From: Vibrio plantisponsor | Lineage (GTDB): Bacteria > Pseudomonadota > Gammaproteobacteria > Enterobacterales > Vibrionaceae | Assembly (NCBI RefSeq): GCF_013041605.1 | Contig: NZ_JABEQC010000020.1 | Span: forward strand, 1-47,078 | Direction of reading: 5' to 3' | DNA length: 47,078 bases | In this document: positions 1 through 8,070 of the stretch, piece by piece | Numbering within the stretch: the stretch's first letter is position 1 | Layout of the letters: the number at the start of each line of letters is the position of its first letter | Notes under the pieces: model-generated | The model's input: the letters and a program-made list of their open reading frames with translations, nothing else | Database searches by the model: none | What the model was told of the DNA's origin: nothing | Made by a program: the position numbers and the translations under genes

Positions 1-78
1 GATGAAGGTCTACGTTTCGCGATCCGCGAAGGTGGCCGTACAGTTGGTGCTGGTGTTGTAGCTAAAATCTTTGAATAA
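1..78 (+). CDS. tuf: Elongation factor Tu, 3' end (partial)
   Basis: The first 25 codons read in frame to a TAA stop and encode the C-terminal end of EF-Tu, including EGGRTVGAGVVAKI, which is the conserved final beta-strand of domain 3. EF-Tu is the GTPase that brings aminoacyl-tRNA to the ribosome in the cytoplasm. The gene is cut by the window edge. Its position before secE-nusG corresponds to tufB in E. coli. A second tuf begins at 47007 on the same strand. Confidence 0.95.
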   Translation, partial: DEGLRFAIREGGRTVGAGVVAKIFE

Positions 79-97
79 GATTTGACGTGACACTAGT

Positions 98-126
98 AAA
101 AAGGGCATCATTTGATGCCCTTTTTA
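98..126 (+). terminator. Rho-independent terminator of tuf
   Basis: An AAAAAGGGCATCA / TGATGCCCTTTTT hairpin ends in a T run about 20 nt after the tuf stop codon. The flanking A run makes it potentially bidirectional. It separates tuf from the secE-nusG unit. Confidence 0.9.
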
Positions 127-182
127 TGCGCTGTATTAAGCATTAGCTAGTTTTTTATACAAGCGAGTGTGAAAACAGGACT

Positions 183-213
183 ATTTGTTAAAGAATTTAG
201 CTCTTTAACAAAT
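183..213 (+). promoter_or_regulatory. boxA-like sequence inside a 12-bp hairpin, secE-nusG leader
   Basis: ATTTGTTAAAGA (183-194) and TCTTTAACAAAT (202-213) form a perfect 12-bp inverted repeat with a 7-nt loop. The right side, AGCTCTTTAACA (199-210), matches the rRNA-operon boxA (TGCTCTTTAACA) at 11 of 12 bases. BoxA RNA binds NusB-NusE (S10) in rRNA antitermination. A series of A residues, not T, follows, so it is not a classic terminator. It lies about 100 nt upstream of secE-nusG. A regulatory role is inferred. Confidence 0.5.
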
Positions 214-316
214 AAAAAAGAGAGTGCATTGAGGTATTTTCCTTGATGTTATGGATTTGCCCTGCAGCAGCGGGGTTGTTGTCGTCTATAGTAAGACTTG
301 TGTGACAGGTTGGTTT

Positions 317-694
317 ATGAAAGCAAATGCTGAAGCTCCTGATAGCTCAAACGCAGCAGATACATTTAAGTGGATTGTCACTTTTGCTCTGCTAGCTGCC
401 GCTGTTGTGGGTAATTACCTGTATGGTGAATTGTCTGTAGTGATTCGCGCTGCAGGTGTAATCGTGTTAATTGCCGCTGCGCTAGGCGTCGCTGCAACAA
501 CATCAAAAGGCAAAGCCGCAATTAGTTTTGCACGTGAATCACGAATGGAAGTTCGTAAAGTTGTTTGGCCTACACGCCAAGAAACGATGCAAACAACACT
601 AATTGTGTTAGCGGTAAGTATTGTAATGGCTCTAGTACTTTGGGGCATTGACGGAATTATGGTTCGTCTAGTGGCCTTTGCTACTGGGGTATAG
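317..694 (+). CDS. secE: Preprotein translocase subunit SecE
   Basis: This is a 125-residue inner-membrane protein, close to the 127 of E. coli SecE. SecE clamps SecY in the SecYEG channel that exports proteins across the cytoplasmic membrane. Three hydrophobic segments are visible, at about residues 18-38, 42-60 and 94-117. Before the last one sits the family signature EVRKVVWPTRQET (about 79-91). The ATG at 317 is chosen because ACAGG lies just upstream and the protein then starts like other SecE proteins. An in-frame ATG at 251 would add 22 unlike residues and lacks a spaced ribosome site. nusG starts 12 nt after the stop, so the two are cotranscribed. Confidence 0.95.
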   Translation: MKANAEAPDSSNAADTFKWIVTFALLAAAVVGNYLYGELSVVIRAAGVIVLIAAALGVAATTSKGKAAISFARESRMEVRKVVWPTRQETMQTTLIVLAVSIVMALVLWGIDGIMVRLVAFATGV

Positions 695-706
695 AGGGTT
701 TAATAC

Positions 707-1255
707 ATGAGTGAAGCTCCAAAAAAACGCTGGTATGTAGTTCAAGCCTTCTCTGGCTTTGAAGGTCGCGTAGCACAATCTCTACGTGAACATATCAAGA
801 TGCACAGCATGGAAGATCTATTCGGTGAAGTGCTTGTCCCAACTGAAGAAGTTGTTGAGATGCGCGCGGGTCAACGCCGTAAGAGTGAACGTAAATTCTT
901 CCCTGGTTACGTGCTTGTGCAAATGATCATGAATGATGAATCTTGGCACTTAGTACGTAGCGTCCCTCGTGTAATGGGCTTCATTGGTGGTACATCTGAT
1001 CGTCCAGCGCCAATTACTGATAAAGAAGCAGACGCGATTCTGAATCGTCTTGAGAAAGCGAGCGAAGCTCCACGTCCTAAGACTATGTTTGAAGCGGGTG
1101 AAGTGGTTCGTGTTAACGAAGGTCCATTTGCTGACTTTAACGGTACTGTTGAAGAAGTGGATTACGAGAAGAGCCGCCTGAAAGTGTCTGTATCGATCTT
1201 TGGTCGTGCTACACCAGTTGAGCTTGAATTTGGTCAAGTTGAAAAGATTGACTAA
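707..1255 (+). CDS. nusG: Transcription elongation/antitermination factor NusG
   Basis: At 182 residues it matches E. coli NusG (181). The N-terminal NGN domain begins KRWYVVQAFSGFEGRV and binds the RNA polymerase clamp. It includes the conserved FPGYVLV stretch near residue 65. The C-terminal KOW domain (about 129-182, VRVNEGPFADFNGTVEEVD) contacts Rho or ribosomal protein S10. NusG links transcription to translation, supports rRNA antitermination and assists Rho. It follows secE by 12 nt. The boxA-like leader upstream suggests that Nus factors could feed back on this operon, which is an inference. Confidence 0.97.
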   Translation: MSEAPKKRWYVVQAFSGFEGRVAQSLREHIKMHSMEDLFGEVLVPTEEVVEMRAGQRRKSERKFFPGYVLVQMIMNDESWHLVRSVPRVMGFIGGTSDRPAPITDKEADAILNRLEKASEAPRPKTMFEAGEVVRVNEGPFADFNGTVEEVDYEKSRLKVSVSIFGRATPVELEFGQVEKID

Positions 1256-1272
1256 AAAAACACCTTTTAGGC

Positions 1273-1315
1273 TTGTTTAAGGCGCGAATGCTAGCTATAA
1301 TTTCGCGCCTTTTTA
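1273..1315 (+). promoter_or_regulatory. nusG terminator hairpin overlapping the rplK promoter
   Basis: TTGTTT (1273-1278) and TATAAT (1296-1301) are 17 bp apart, a good sigma70 promoter for rplK. Interleaved with it, AAGGCGCGAA (1279-1288) pairs with TTCGCGCCTT (1302-1311), followed by more T, so the same DNA reads as the terminator of secE-nusG. The GC-rich run CGCGCC after the -10 is a discriminator of the type seen at stringently controlled promoters. E. coli has a major promoter at this position. Confidence 0.75.
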
Positions 1316-1440
1316 CAGGTCTTTATACCTTTTCTAGGTTCTCGTAATTTAGAAATTAGGTTAAATAAACCTCTAATGGTTTTGTTACTTCGGGGAGCTG
1401 ATTGTTAATTAGCGTTTGAACCCAAAATTTAGGAAATATC

Positions 1441-1869
1441 ATGGCTAAGAAAGTTGAAGCTTATATCAAGCTGCAAGTTGCAGCGGGTATGGCTAACCCA
1501 AGTCCACCAGTTGGTCCTGCTCTAGGTCAACGTGGTGTGAACATCATGGAATTCTGTAAAGCGTTCAACGCACGTACAGAATCTATCGAGAAAGGTCTAC
1601 CTACTCCAGTTGTTATCACTGTATACAGCGACCGTTCTTTCACGTTCGAAACTAAGACTCCACCTGCAGCAGTTCTTCTTAAGAAAGCAGCTGGTATCAA
1701 GTCTGGTTCTGGTCGTCCAAACACTGAAAAAGTGGGTACTATCACTGACGCTCAAATCCAAGAAATCGCAGAAACTAAAGCTGCTGATATGACTGGTGCT
1801 GACATCGAAGCGATGAAGCGTTCTATCGCTGGTACTGCTCGTTCAATGGGCCTAGTGGTAGAGGGTTAA
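1441..1869 (+). CDS. rplK: 50S ribosomal protein L11
   Basis: The 142 residues equal the E. coli length. L11 binds 23S rRNA in the GTPase-associated centre. It is needed for RelA activation on stalled ribosomes and contacts translation factors. The N-terminal domain shows the proline-rich stretch NPSPPVGPALGQRGVNIMEF (about 20-39), and the C-terminal domain binds rRNA. The site AGGAAATATC precedes the ATG. About 130 nt of leader separates promoter and gene. In E. coli, L1 represses the rplK-rplA mRNA in this leader, and the same is likely here. rplA follows after 4 nt. Confidence 0.98.
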   Translation: MAKKVEAYIKLQVAAGMANPSPPVGPALGQRGVNIMEFCKAFNARTESIEKGLPTPVVITVYSDRSFTFETKTPPAAVLLKKAAGIKSGSGRPNTEKVGTITDAQIQEIAETKAADMTGADIEAMKRSIAGTARSMGLVVEG

Positions 1870-1873
1870 TATA

Positions 1874-2575
1874 ATGGCAAAACTAACTAAGCGTATGCGT
1901 ACAATCCGCGAGAAAGTGGATGTAACTAAAGAGTACGAAATCAACGAAGCTGTTGCTCTTCTTAAAGAACTAGCAACTGCAAAATTCGTAGAATCTGTTG
2001 ACGTTGCTGTTAACCTAGGTATCGACGCTCGTAAATCTGACCAAAACGTACGTGGTGCAACTGTACTACCACACGGTACTGGTCGTGATATCCGTGTTGC
2101 TGTATTCACTCAAGGTGCTAACGCTGAAGCTGCTAAAGCTGCGGGCGCTGACCTAGTGGGTATGGATGACTTAGCTGAGCAAGTTAAGAAAGGTGTTATG
2201 GATTTCGACGTAGTTATCGCATCTCCAGATGCAATGCGCGTTGTAGGTCAACTTGGTACCATCCTTGGTCCACGTGGTCTAATGCCAAACCCTAAAGTTG
2301 GTACTGTAACACCTAACGTTGCTGAAGCGGTTAAGAACGCTAAAGCTGGTCAGGTTCGTTACCGTAACGACAAGAACGGTATCATCCACACTACTATCGG
2401 TAAGGTGTCTTTCGAAGCTAACCAACTACAAGAGAACTTAGAAGCTCTACTAGTTGCGCTTAAGAAAGCAAAACCATCTTCAGCGAAAGGCGTTTTCGTG
2501 AAGAAGGTAAGCATCTCTACTACTATGGGTGCTGGTGTTGCTGTTGATCAGAATACTCTGAACACTCAAGCATAA
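1874..2575 (+). CDS. rplA: 50S ribosomal protein L1
   Basis: This 233-residue protein forms the mobile L1 stalk that handles deacylated tRNA leaving the E site. The L1 signature is visible from about residue 120 (VVGQLGTILGPRGLMPNPKV). It starts 4 nt after rplK, and its ribosome site, AGAGG, lies over the rplK stop region, so translation is probably coupled. L1 is the autogenous repressor of rplK-rplA in E. coli. Codon use is strongly biased, as expected for a highly expressed gene. Confidence 0.98.
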   Translation: MAKLTKRMRTIREKVDVTKEYEINEAVALLKELATAKFVESVDVAVNLGIDARKSDQNVRGATVLPHGTGRDIRVAVFTQGANAEAAKAAGADLVGMDDLAEQVKKGVMDFDVVIASPDAMRVVGQLGTILGPRGLMPNPKVGTVTPNVAEAVKNAKAGQVRYRNDKNGIIHTTIGKVSFEANQLQENLEALLVALKKAKPSSAKGVFVKKVSISTTMGAGVAVDQNTLNTQA

Positions 2576-2580
2576 TGCAT

Positions 2581-2617
2581 TTGCTTAGGCGCAAAATTTG
2601 TGTATAATTTTGCGCCT
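2581..2617 (+). promoter_or_regulatory. rplJ promoter overlapped by an 11-bp inverted repeat
   Basis: TTGCTT (2581-2586) and TATAAT (2603-2608) with a 16-bp spacer form a sigma70 promoter. AGGCGCAAAAT (2587-2597) and ATTTTGCGCCT (2607-2617) form a perfect inverted repeat that spans the -10 and the likely start site. The design closely resembles the rplK promoter 1.3 kb upstream, but without a following T run. It corresponds to the L10 promoter of E. coli. Confidence 0.7.
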
Positions 2618-2624
2618 AATATTT

Positions 2625-2857
2625 GTGGTTGGGGCTGAAGCCCGATTCTCTGAATCAGTACTCAGTCTCCGTCCAAGACCGTAGGCGTTATCACTTGATA
2701 ACTTAATACAACCTACGTAGATGGTGCCCGAACCTGACAGAAAGATTTCATTTTTTATTTTAAAGAATGGGTTACCTTTCTTCTGGAACTGCACCTAATA
2801 ATCTCTCACTGTTGTGACAATAGTGAGTGGTGTAATATCAACCAGGAGTAATCCAAG
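2625..2857 (+). promoter_or_regulatory. rplJL mRNA leader, L10-L12 autoregulatory region
   Basis: About 230 nt of untranslated leader precede rplJ. The segments CAAGACCGTAGGCGTTATCA and CCTACGTAGATGGTGCCCGA are typical of the leader to which the L10-(L12)4 complex binds to repress its own translation. CCGTAGG and CCTACGTAG can pair to form the closing stem. A further hairpin, TCTCACTGTTGTGACAATAGTGAG, lies just before the ribosome site. Binding itself is inferred from the E. coli system. Confidence 0.75.
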
Positions 2858-3346
2858 ATGGCTTTAAACCTTCAAGACAAACAAGCAATTGTTGCTGAAG
2901 TCAACGAAGCGGCCAGTGGTGCACTTTCTGCAGTTGTAGCTGACTCTCGTGGTGTACAAGTTGCTGCGATGACAACTCTACGTAAACAAGCTCGTGAAGC
3001 TGGTGTTTACCTAAAAGTTGTTCGTAACACACTTGCGCGTCGCGCTGTAGAAGGCACAGCTTACGAATGTCTACAAGACGTATTCGTAGGTCCAACTTTG
3101 ATCGGCTTCTCTAACGAGCACCCAGGTGCTGCAGCGCGTCTTTTTAAAGACTTCGCTAAAGAGAACAAAGCATTCGAGATCAAAGCTGCTGCATACGAAG
3201 GTTCTATCACTGACGTTGAAGTACTAGCGACACTACCAACTTACGACGAAGCAATCGCACGCCTAATGATGTGCATGAAAGAAGCTTCTGCTGGCAAATT
3301 GGTACGTACTATCGCTGCTATCCGTGATCAAAAAGAAGCTGCTTAA
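2858..3346 (+). CDS. rplJ: 50S ribosomal protein L10
   Basis: The 162 residues compare with 165 in E. coli. L10 anchors the L7/L12 dimers to 23S rRNA at the base of the ribosomal stalk. The N-terminal rRNA-binding part includes the recognisable VVADSRGVQVAAMTTLRKQAR and VVRNTLARRAV segments. The C-terminal helix (about 130-160) carries the L12 dimers. CCAGGAGTAATCCAAG supplies a strong ribosome site. rplL follows after about 60 nt in the same transcript, and both are controlled by the upstream leader. Confidence 0.97.
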   Translation: MALNLQDKQAIVAEVNEAASGALSAVVADSRGVQVAAMTTLRKQAREAGVYLKVVRNTLARRAVEGTAYECLQDVFVGPTLIGFSNEHPGAAARLFKDFAKENKAFEIKAAAYEGSITDVEVLATLPTYDEAIARLMMCMKEASAGKLVRTIAAIRDQKEAA

Positions 3347-3405
3347 TTGCCTTGCTTTTTACTGGTTGCAAAATAAACTTATTGTTGACTTAAAAGAGAA
3401 TTGTT

Positions 3406-3774
3406 ATGTCTATTACTAACGAGCAAATCCTAGACGCAGTTGCAGAAATGTCTGTAATGCAAGTTGTTGAACTAATCACTGCAATGGAAGAGAAATTCGG
3501 TGTTTCTGCTGCTGCTGCAGTTGTAGCTGGTGGCGCTGCTGCTGGTGCAGCTGTTGAAGAGCAAACTGAATTCAACGTAATCCTAGCTGCTGCTGGTGCG
3601 AACAAAGTTGCTGTTATCAAAGCAGTACGTGGCGCAACTGGCCTAGGTCTTAAAGAAGCTAAAGCTCTAGTTGACGGCGCTCCAGCTCCTCTGAAAGAAG
3701 CTGTTTCTAAAGAAGAAGCTGAAGCACTGAAGAAAGAGCTTGAAGAAGCTGGTGCAACTGTTGAAGTTAAGTAA
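3406..3774 (+). CDS. rplL: 50S ribosomal protein L7/L12
   Basis: The 122 residues match the family (121 in E. coli). The N-terminal dimerisation helix binds L10, an Ala/Gly-rich hinge follows (about 36-52), and the C-terminal domain (from about 54) carries the conserved GANKVAVIKAVRGATGLGLKE stretch that recruits EF-Tu, EF-G and IF2. It is the only multi-copy ribosomal protein. A strong ribosome site (AAGAGAATTGTTATG) fits its higher expression. A partial terminator follows, before rpoB. Confidence 0.98.
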   Translation: MSITNEQILDAVAEMSVMQVVELITAMEEKFGVSAAAAVVAGGAAAGAAVEEQTEFNVILAAAGANKVAVIKAVRGATGLGLKEAKALVDGAPAPLKEAVSKEEAEALKKELEEAGATVEVK

Positions 3775-3806
3775 TTATTACTTAATTTCTTAGCCGCAAG
3801 GCTAAT

Positions 3807-3837
3807 GGCTGGTGGTTTAATAACCACCGGCCTTTTT
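3807..3837 (+). terminator. Attenuating terminator between rplL and rpoB
   Basis: GGCTGGTGGTT (3807-3817) pairs with AACCACCGGCC (3822-3832) around a 4-nt loop, followed by five T residues. In E. coli a leaky terminator here lets only part of the transcription reach rpoBC. The same position and form suggest the same role. Confidence 0.85.
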
Positions 3838-3864
3838 GCGCTGTAGGGTATGGGCGAATTTTCC

Positions 3865-3973
3865 CGCTGTTTAAGCGTCCCATATTCATGCAAAAAGCGG
3901 AAGTCGAACTGACAAACCGTCACTACAGTAAACAGCGATTTAGTCACTGTCCTAAACCTTTAAGGTGGACAGT
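3865..3973 (+). promoter_or_regulatory. Structured rplL-rpoB spacer, candidate RNase III processing hairpin
   Basis: CGCTGTTTA (3865-3873) can pair with TAAACAGCG (3929-3937). Downstream, ACTGTCC (3946-3952) pairs with GGACAGT (3967-3973), and ACCTT/AAGGT inside extends this to about 12 bp with a 3-nt bulge. In E. coli an RNase III hairpin cuts the transcript in this spacer. The function here is inferred from position and structure. Confidence 0.5.
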
Positions 3974-4005
3974 TTGGGTCACTTATCAGCGAGCTGAGGA
4001 ACCCC

Positions 4006-7000
4006 ATGGTTTACTCTTATACCGAGAAAAAGCGCATCCGTAAGGACTTTGGTACTCGTCCACAAGTACTGGACATTCCATACCTGCTATCGATCCAGCT
4101 CGATTCATTCGATAAATTTATCGAACAGGATCCTGAGGGACAATACGGTCTTGAAGCTGCTTTTCGTTCTGTATTTCCAATTCAGAGCTACAACGGCAAT
4201 TCAGAGCTGCAATACGTTAGCTACCGTCTTGGTGAGCCAGTTTTTGACGTTAAAGAATGTCAAATCCGTGGTGTAACTTATTCAAAACCACTACGCGTAA
4301 AACTACGCCTTGTGATTTTTGATAAAGACGCGCCAGCAGGTACTGTCAAAGATATTAAAGAACAAGAAGTCTACATGGGTGAAATTCCACTCATGACAGA
4401 TAATGGTACCTTTGTAATTAATGGTACCGAGAGGGTTATCGTATCCCAGCTGCACAGAAGCCCAGGCGTATTCTTCGACAGCGATAAGGGTAAGACCCAC
4501 TCTTCAGGTAAAGTTCTATATAACGCACGTATTATCCCTTACCGTGGTTCATGGTTGGATTTCGAGTTCGATCCAAAGGATAACTTATACGTACGTATTG
4601 ACCGTCGTCGTAAACTGCCAGCATCGATCATTCTCCGTGCTCTAGGTAAGACGACTGAAGAGATCCTTGATATCTTCTTCGAAAAAGTAAACTTCGAAGT
4701 GAAAGACCAAACTCTTATGATGGAGTTGGTGCCTGAGCGTCTACGTGGTGAAACTGCTACGTTTGACATTGAAGCTAATGGCAAGGTCTATGTAGAGAAA
4801 GGTCGTCGCGTTACGGCTCGTCACATCCGTCAACTTGAAAAAGATGGCGTTGATTTCATTGAAGTACCAGTTGAATACACAGTTGGTAAAGTATCTTCTA
4901 AAGACTACATCAATGAAGCGACTGGCGAGATCATCATCGCTGCGAACCAAGAAATTAGCCTAGAAGCTCTTGCGAACCTATCTCAAGCGGGATACAAAAA
5001 ACTAGAAGTTCTATTTACGAACGATCTAGACCACGGTCCATTCATGTCTGACACTATCCGTGTTGACAGTACAACTGACCGTATTTCTGCGCTTGTAGAA
5101 ATCTACCGCATGATGCGCCCTGGCGAGCCGCCAACGAAAGAAGCGGCTGAAACGCTATTTAATAGCCTATTCTTCTCTGAAGAACGCTACGATCTATCTA
5201 CTGTAGGTCGTATGAAGTTCAACAGCTCAATCGGTCGTGAAGACGCTGGTGAGCAAGGCACTCTTGATGAAACAGATATCATCGAAGTGATGAAGAAGCT
5301 TATCGCGATCCGTAACGGTATTGGCGAAGTGGACGATATCGACCACCTTGGCAACCGTCGTATCCGTAGCGTAGGCGAAATGGCAGAAAACCAATTCCGT
5401 GTTGGTCTTGTACGTGTTGAACGCGCAGTTAAAGAACGTCTAAGCCTAGGCGATCTAGACAACGTGATGCCACAAGATCTGATCAATGCGAAACCAATTT
5501 CTGCTGCTGTTAAAGAATTCTTTGGTTCTTCACAGCTTTCACAATTCATGGACCAGAACAACCCGCTTTCAGAAGTAACGCACAAGCGTCGTATTTCTGC
5601 ATTGGGCCCTGGTGGTTTGACTCGTGAACGTGCTGGCTTCGAAGTACGTGACGTACACGTAACTCACTACGGTCGTCTATGTCCTATCGAAACGCCTGAA
5701 GGTCCAAACATCGGTCTTATCAACTCTCTATCTGCGTTTGCACGTTGTAACGAGTACGGTTTCCTAGAAACTCCATACCGTCGTGTAGTAGATGGCGTTG
5801 TAACTGACGAAGTTGATTACCTATCAGCTATCGAGGAAGGTCAATTCGTTATCGCTCAGGCGAACGCGAAACTGACTGAAGAGAGCACTTTTGCTGACGA
5901 ACTGATCACAGCTCGTCAAAAAGGTGAATCAGGTCTTCACCCTCGTGAACACGTTGACTACATGGACGTTGCTACAAACCAAGTAGTATCTATCGCTGCT
6001 TCGCTTATCCCGTTCCTAGAACACGATGACGCGAACCGTGCATTGATGGGTGCGAACATGCAACGTCAGGCAGTTCCAACGCTAAGAGCAGACAAGCCTC
6101 TAGTTGGTACTGGTATTGAACGTAACGTAGCGGTTGACTCAGGTGTAACTGCGGTTGCTAAACGTGGTGGTGTTGTTCAGTCTGTGGACGCATCTCGTAT
6201 CGTTGTTAAGGTTAATGAAGAAGAGTTGGTACCAGGCGAAGCGGGTATCGATATCTACAACCTAACTAAGTACACACGTTCGAACCAAAATACATGTATC
6301 AACCAGCGTCCATGTGTGATGCCGGGTGAACTAGTAGCTCGCGGTGACGTAATCGCTGATGGTCCATCAACTGACCTTGGTGAACTTGCTCTTGGCCAGA
6401 ACATGCGTATCGCATTCATGCCTTGGAACGGTTACAACTTCGAAGACTCGATCTTAGTTTCTGAGCGTGTTGTTCAAGAAGACCGCTTTACCACTATCCA
6501 CATTCAAGAACTATCTTGTGTGGCTCGTGATACTAAGCTTGGTGCTGAAGAGATCACTGCGGATATTCCAAACGTAGGTGAAGCTGCTCTATCTAAATTG
6601 GATGAGTCAGGTATCGTTTACATTGGTGCAGAAGTTAAGGGTGGCGACATCCTAGTTGGTAAAGTAACACCTAAAGGTGAAACTCAGCTAACTCCTGAAG
6701 AGAAGCTACTACGTGCGATCTTCGGTGAAAAAGCTTCTGACGTTAAAGATACTTCACTACGTGTGCCTAACTCTGTTGCTGGTACGGTTATCGATGTACA
6801 AGTCTTCACTCGCGATGGCGTAGAGAAAGACAAACGTGCACTTGAAATCGAACAAATGCAGCTGAAAGAAGCGAAGAAAGACCTTACTGAAGAGTTCCAA
6901 ATTCTTGAAGGTGGTCTGTTTGCACGTGTTCGTTCTCTGCTACTTACAGCAGGTTACAGCCAAGCTAAAGTTGAATCTATCGACCGTAAGCAATTGCTAG

Positions 7001-8034
7001 AACAAACGCTAGAAGACGACGAACTACAAACTCAGCTAGAGCAAATGGCTGAACAGTACGACGAACTGAAAGCTGACTTCGACAAGAAATTCGAAGCTAA
7101 GCGTCGCAAGATCACTCAAGGTGATGATCTAGCACCAGGCGTACTGAAGATCGTTAAAGTTTACCTAGCGGTGAAACGTCGCATCCAACCGGGTGATAAG
7201 ATGGCGGGTCGTCACGGTAACAAGGGTGTAATCTCTAAGATCAACCCTGTTGAAGACATGCCTTACGATGAAACTGGTCAGCCAGTAGATATCGTACTTA
7301 ACCCACTGGGTGTACCTTCGCGTATGAACATCGGTCAGATCCTAGAAGTTCACTTAGGTCTGGCGGCTAAAGGTATTGGTGACAAGATCAACCAAATGAT
7401 TAAGGAACAGCAAGAGCTTGCTAAGCTGCGCGAATTCCTACAGAAGGTTTACGATCTTGGTGAAACTCGTCAGAGCGTCGACATTGCTTCTATGAGCGAT
7501 GAAGAAGTACGCGTACTGGCTGGTAACTTACGCAACGGTCTACCGATTGCGACACCAGTATTTGATGGCGCGAACGAAGCTTCAATCAAAGAACTATTGT
7601 CACTAGCAGACCTTCCAACGTCTGGTCAGCTGACACTGTTCGATGGTCGTACAGGTGATGCGTTTGAGCGTCCTGTAACTGTTGGTTACATGTACATGCT
7701 GAAACTGAACCACCTTGTTGATGACAAGATGCACGCTCGTTCTACGGGTTCTTACAGCCTTGTTACTCAGCAACCACTTGGTGGTAAAGCTCAGTTCGGT
7801 GGTCAGCGTTTCGGTGAGATGGAAGTATGGGCACTTGAAGCATACGGTGCTGCTTACACGCTACAAGAAATGCTAACAGTTAAGTCGGATGACGTTAACG
7901 GCCGTACTAAGATGTATAAGAACATCGTAGATGGCAACCACAGCATGGAACCTGGCATGCCAGAATCGTTCAACGTATTGTTGAAAGAGATTCGCTCGCT
8001 AGGTATCAACATCGAGCTAGAAGACGAAGAGTAA
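4006..8034 (+). CDS. rpoB: DNA-directed RNA polymerase subunit beta
   Basis: The 1342 residues equal E. coli RpoB. Beta forms one pincer of RNA polymerase and contributes to the active centre. The rifampicin pocket near residue 510 is wild type, with SSQLSQFMDQNNPLSEVTHK followed by RRISALGPGG, so D516, H526 and S531 equivalents are present. The conserved GDKMAGRHGNKGV segment near residue 1065 and a C-terminal KMYKNIV region are intact. GAGGAACCCC gives a ribosome site. rpoC follows after 87 nt in the same operon. No truncation or insertion is seen. Confidence 0.99.
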   Translation: MVYSYTEKKRIRKDFGTRPQVLDIPYLLSIQLDSFDKFIEQDPEGQYGLEAAFRSVFPIQSYNGNSELQYVSYRLGEPVFDVKECQIRGVTYSKPLRVKLRLVIFDKDAPAGTVKDIKEQEVYMGEIPLMTDNGTFVINGTERVIVSQLHRSPGVFFDSDKGKTHSSGKVLYNARIIPYRGSWLDFEFDPKDNLYVRIDRRRKLPASIILRALGKTTEEILDIFFEKVNFEVKDQTLMMELVPERLRGETATFDIEANGKVYVEKGRRVTARHIRQLEKDGVDFIEVPVEYTVGKVSSKDYINEATGEIIIAANQEISLEALANLSQAGYKKLEVLFTNDLDHGPFMSDTIRVDSTTDRISALVEIYRMMRPGEPPTKEAAETLFNSLFFSEERYDLSTVGRMKFNSSIGREDAGEQGTLDETDIIEVMKKLIAIRNGIGEVDDIDHLGNRRIRSVGEMAENQFRVGLVRVERAVKERLSLGDLDNVMPQDLINAKPISAAVKEFFGSSQLSQFMDQNNPLSEVTHKRRISALGPGGLTRERAGFEVRDVHVTHYGRLCPIETPEGPNIGLINSLSAFARCNEYGFLETPYRRVVDGVVTDEVDYLSAIEEGQFVIAQANAKLTEESTFADELITARQKGESGLHPREHVDYMDVATNQVVSIAASLIPFLEHDDANRALMGANMQRQAVPTLRADKPLVGTGIERNVAVDSGVTAVAKRGGVVQSVDASRIVVKVNEEELVPGEAGIDIYNLTKYTRSNQNTCINQRPCVMPGELVARGDVIADGPSTDLGELALGQNMRIAFMPWNGYNFEDSILVSERVVQEDRFTTIHIQELSCVARDTKLGAEEITADIPNVGEAALSKLDESGIVYIGAEVKGGDILVGKVTPKGETQLTPEEKLLRAIFGEKASDVKDTSLRVPNSVAGTVIDVQVFTRDGVEKDKRALEIEQMQLKEAKKDLTEEFQILEGGLFARVRSLLLTAGYSQAKVESIDRKQLLEQTLEDDELQTQLEQMAEQYDELKADFDKKFEAKRRKITQGDDLAPGVLKIVKVYLAVKRRIQPGDKMAGRHGNKGVISKINPVEDMPYDETGQPVDIVLNPLGVPSRMNIGQILEVHLGLAAKGIGDKINQMIKEQQELAKLREFLQKVYDLGETRQSVDIASMSDEEVRVLAGNLRNGLPIATPVFDGANEASIKELLSLADLPTSGQLTLFDGRTGDAFERPVTVGYMYMLKLNHLVDDKMHARSTGSYSLVTQQPLGGKAQFGGQRFGEMEVWALEAYGAAYTLQEMLTVKSDDVNGRTKMYKNIVDGNHSMEPGMPESFNVLLKEIRSLGINIELEDEE

Positions 8035-8070
8035 TTCGTTTCTCGACAGAGAAATGTGATTATCTGGTAG

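Noticed and set aside
251..316. N-terminal extension of SecE from ATG 251
   Set aside because: The 22 extra residues are unlike SecE, no suitably spaced ribosome site precedes it, and ATG 317 gives the family length.
127..316. A tRNA-Trp gene between tuf and secE, as seen in some gammaproteobacteria
   Set aside because: No CCA anticodon loop, T-loop or cloverleaf pattern is present.
3390..3947. 185-codon - strand frame over rplL
   Set aside because: It is a mirror of the Ala/Glu-rich rplL codons, with low-complexity Ala/Ser/Thr composition and no ribosome site.
5515..5620. Rifampicin-resistance changes in rpoB
   Set aside because: The resistance-determining region reads as wild type at the usual positions.
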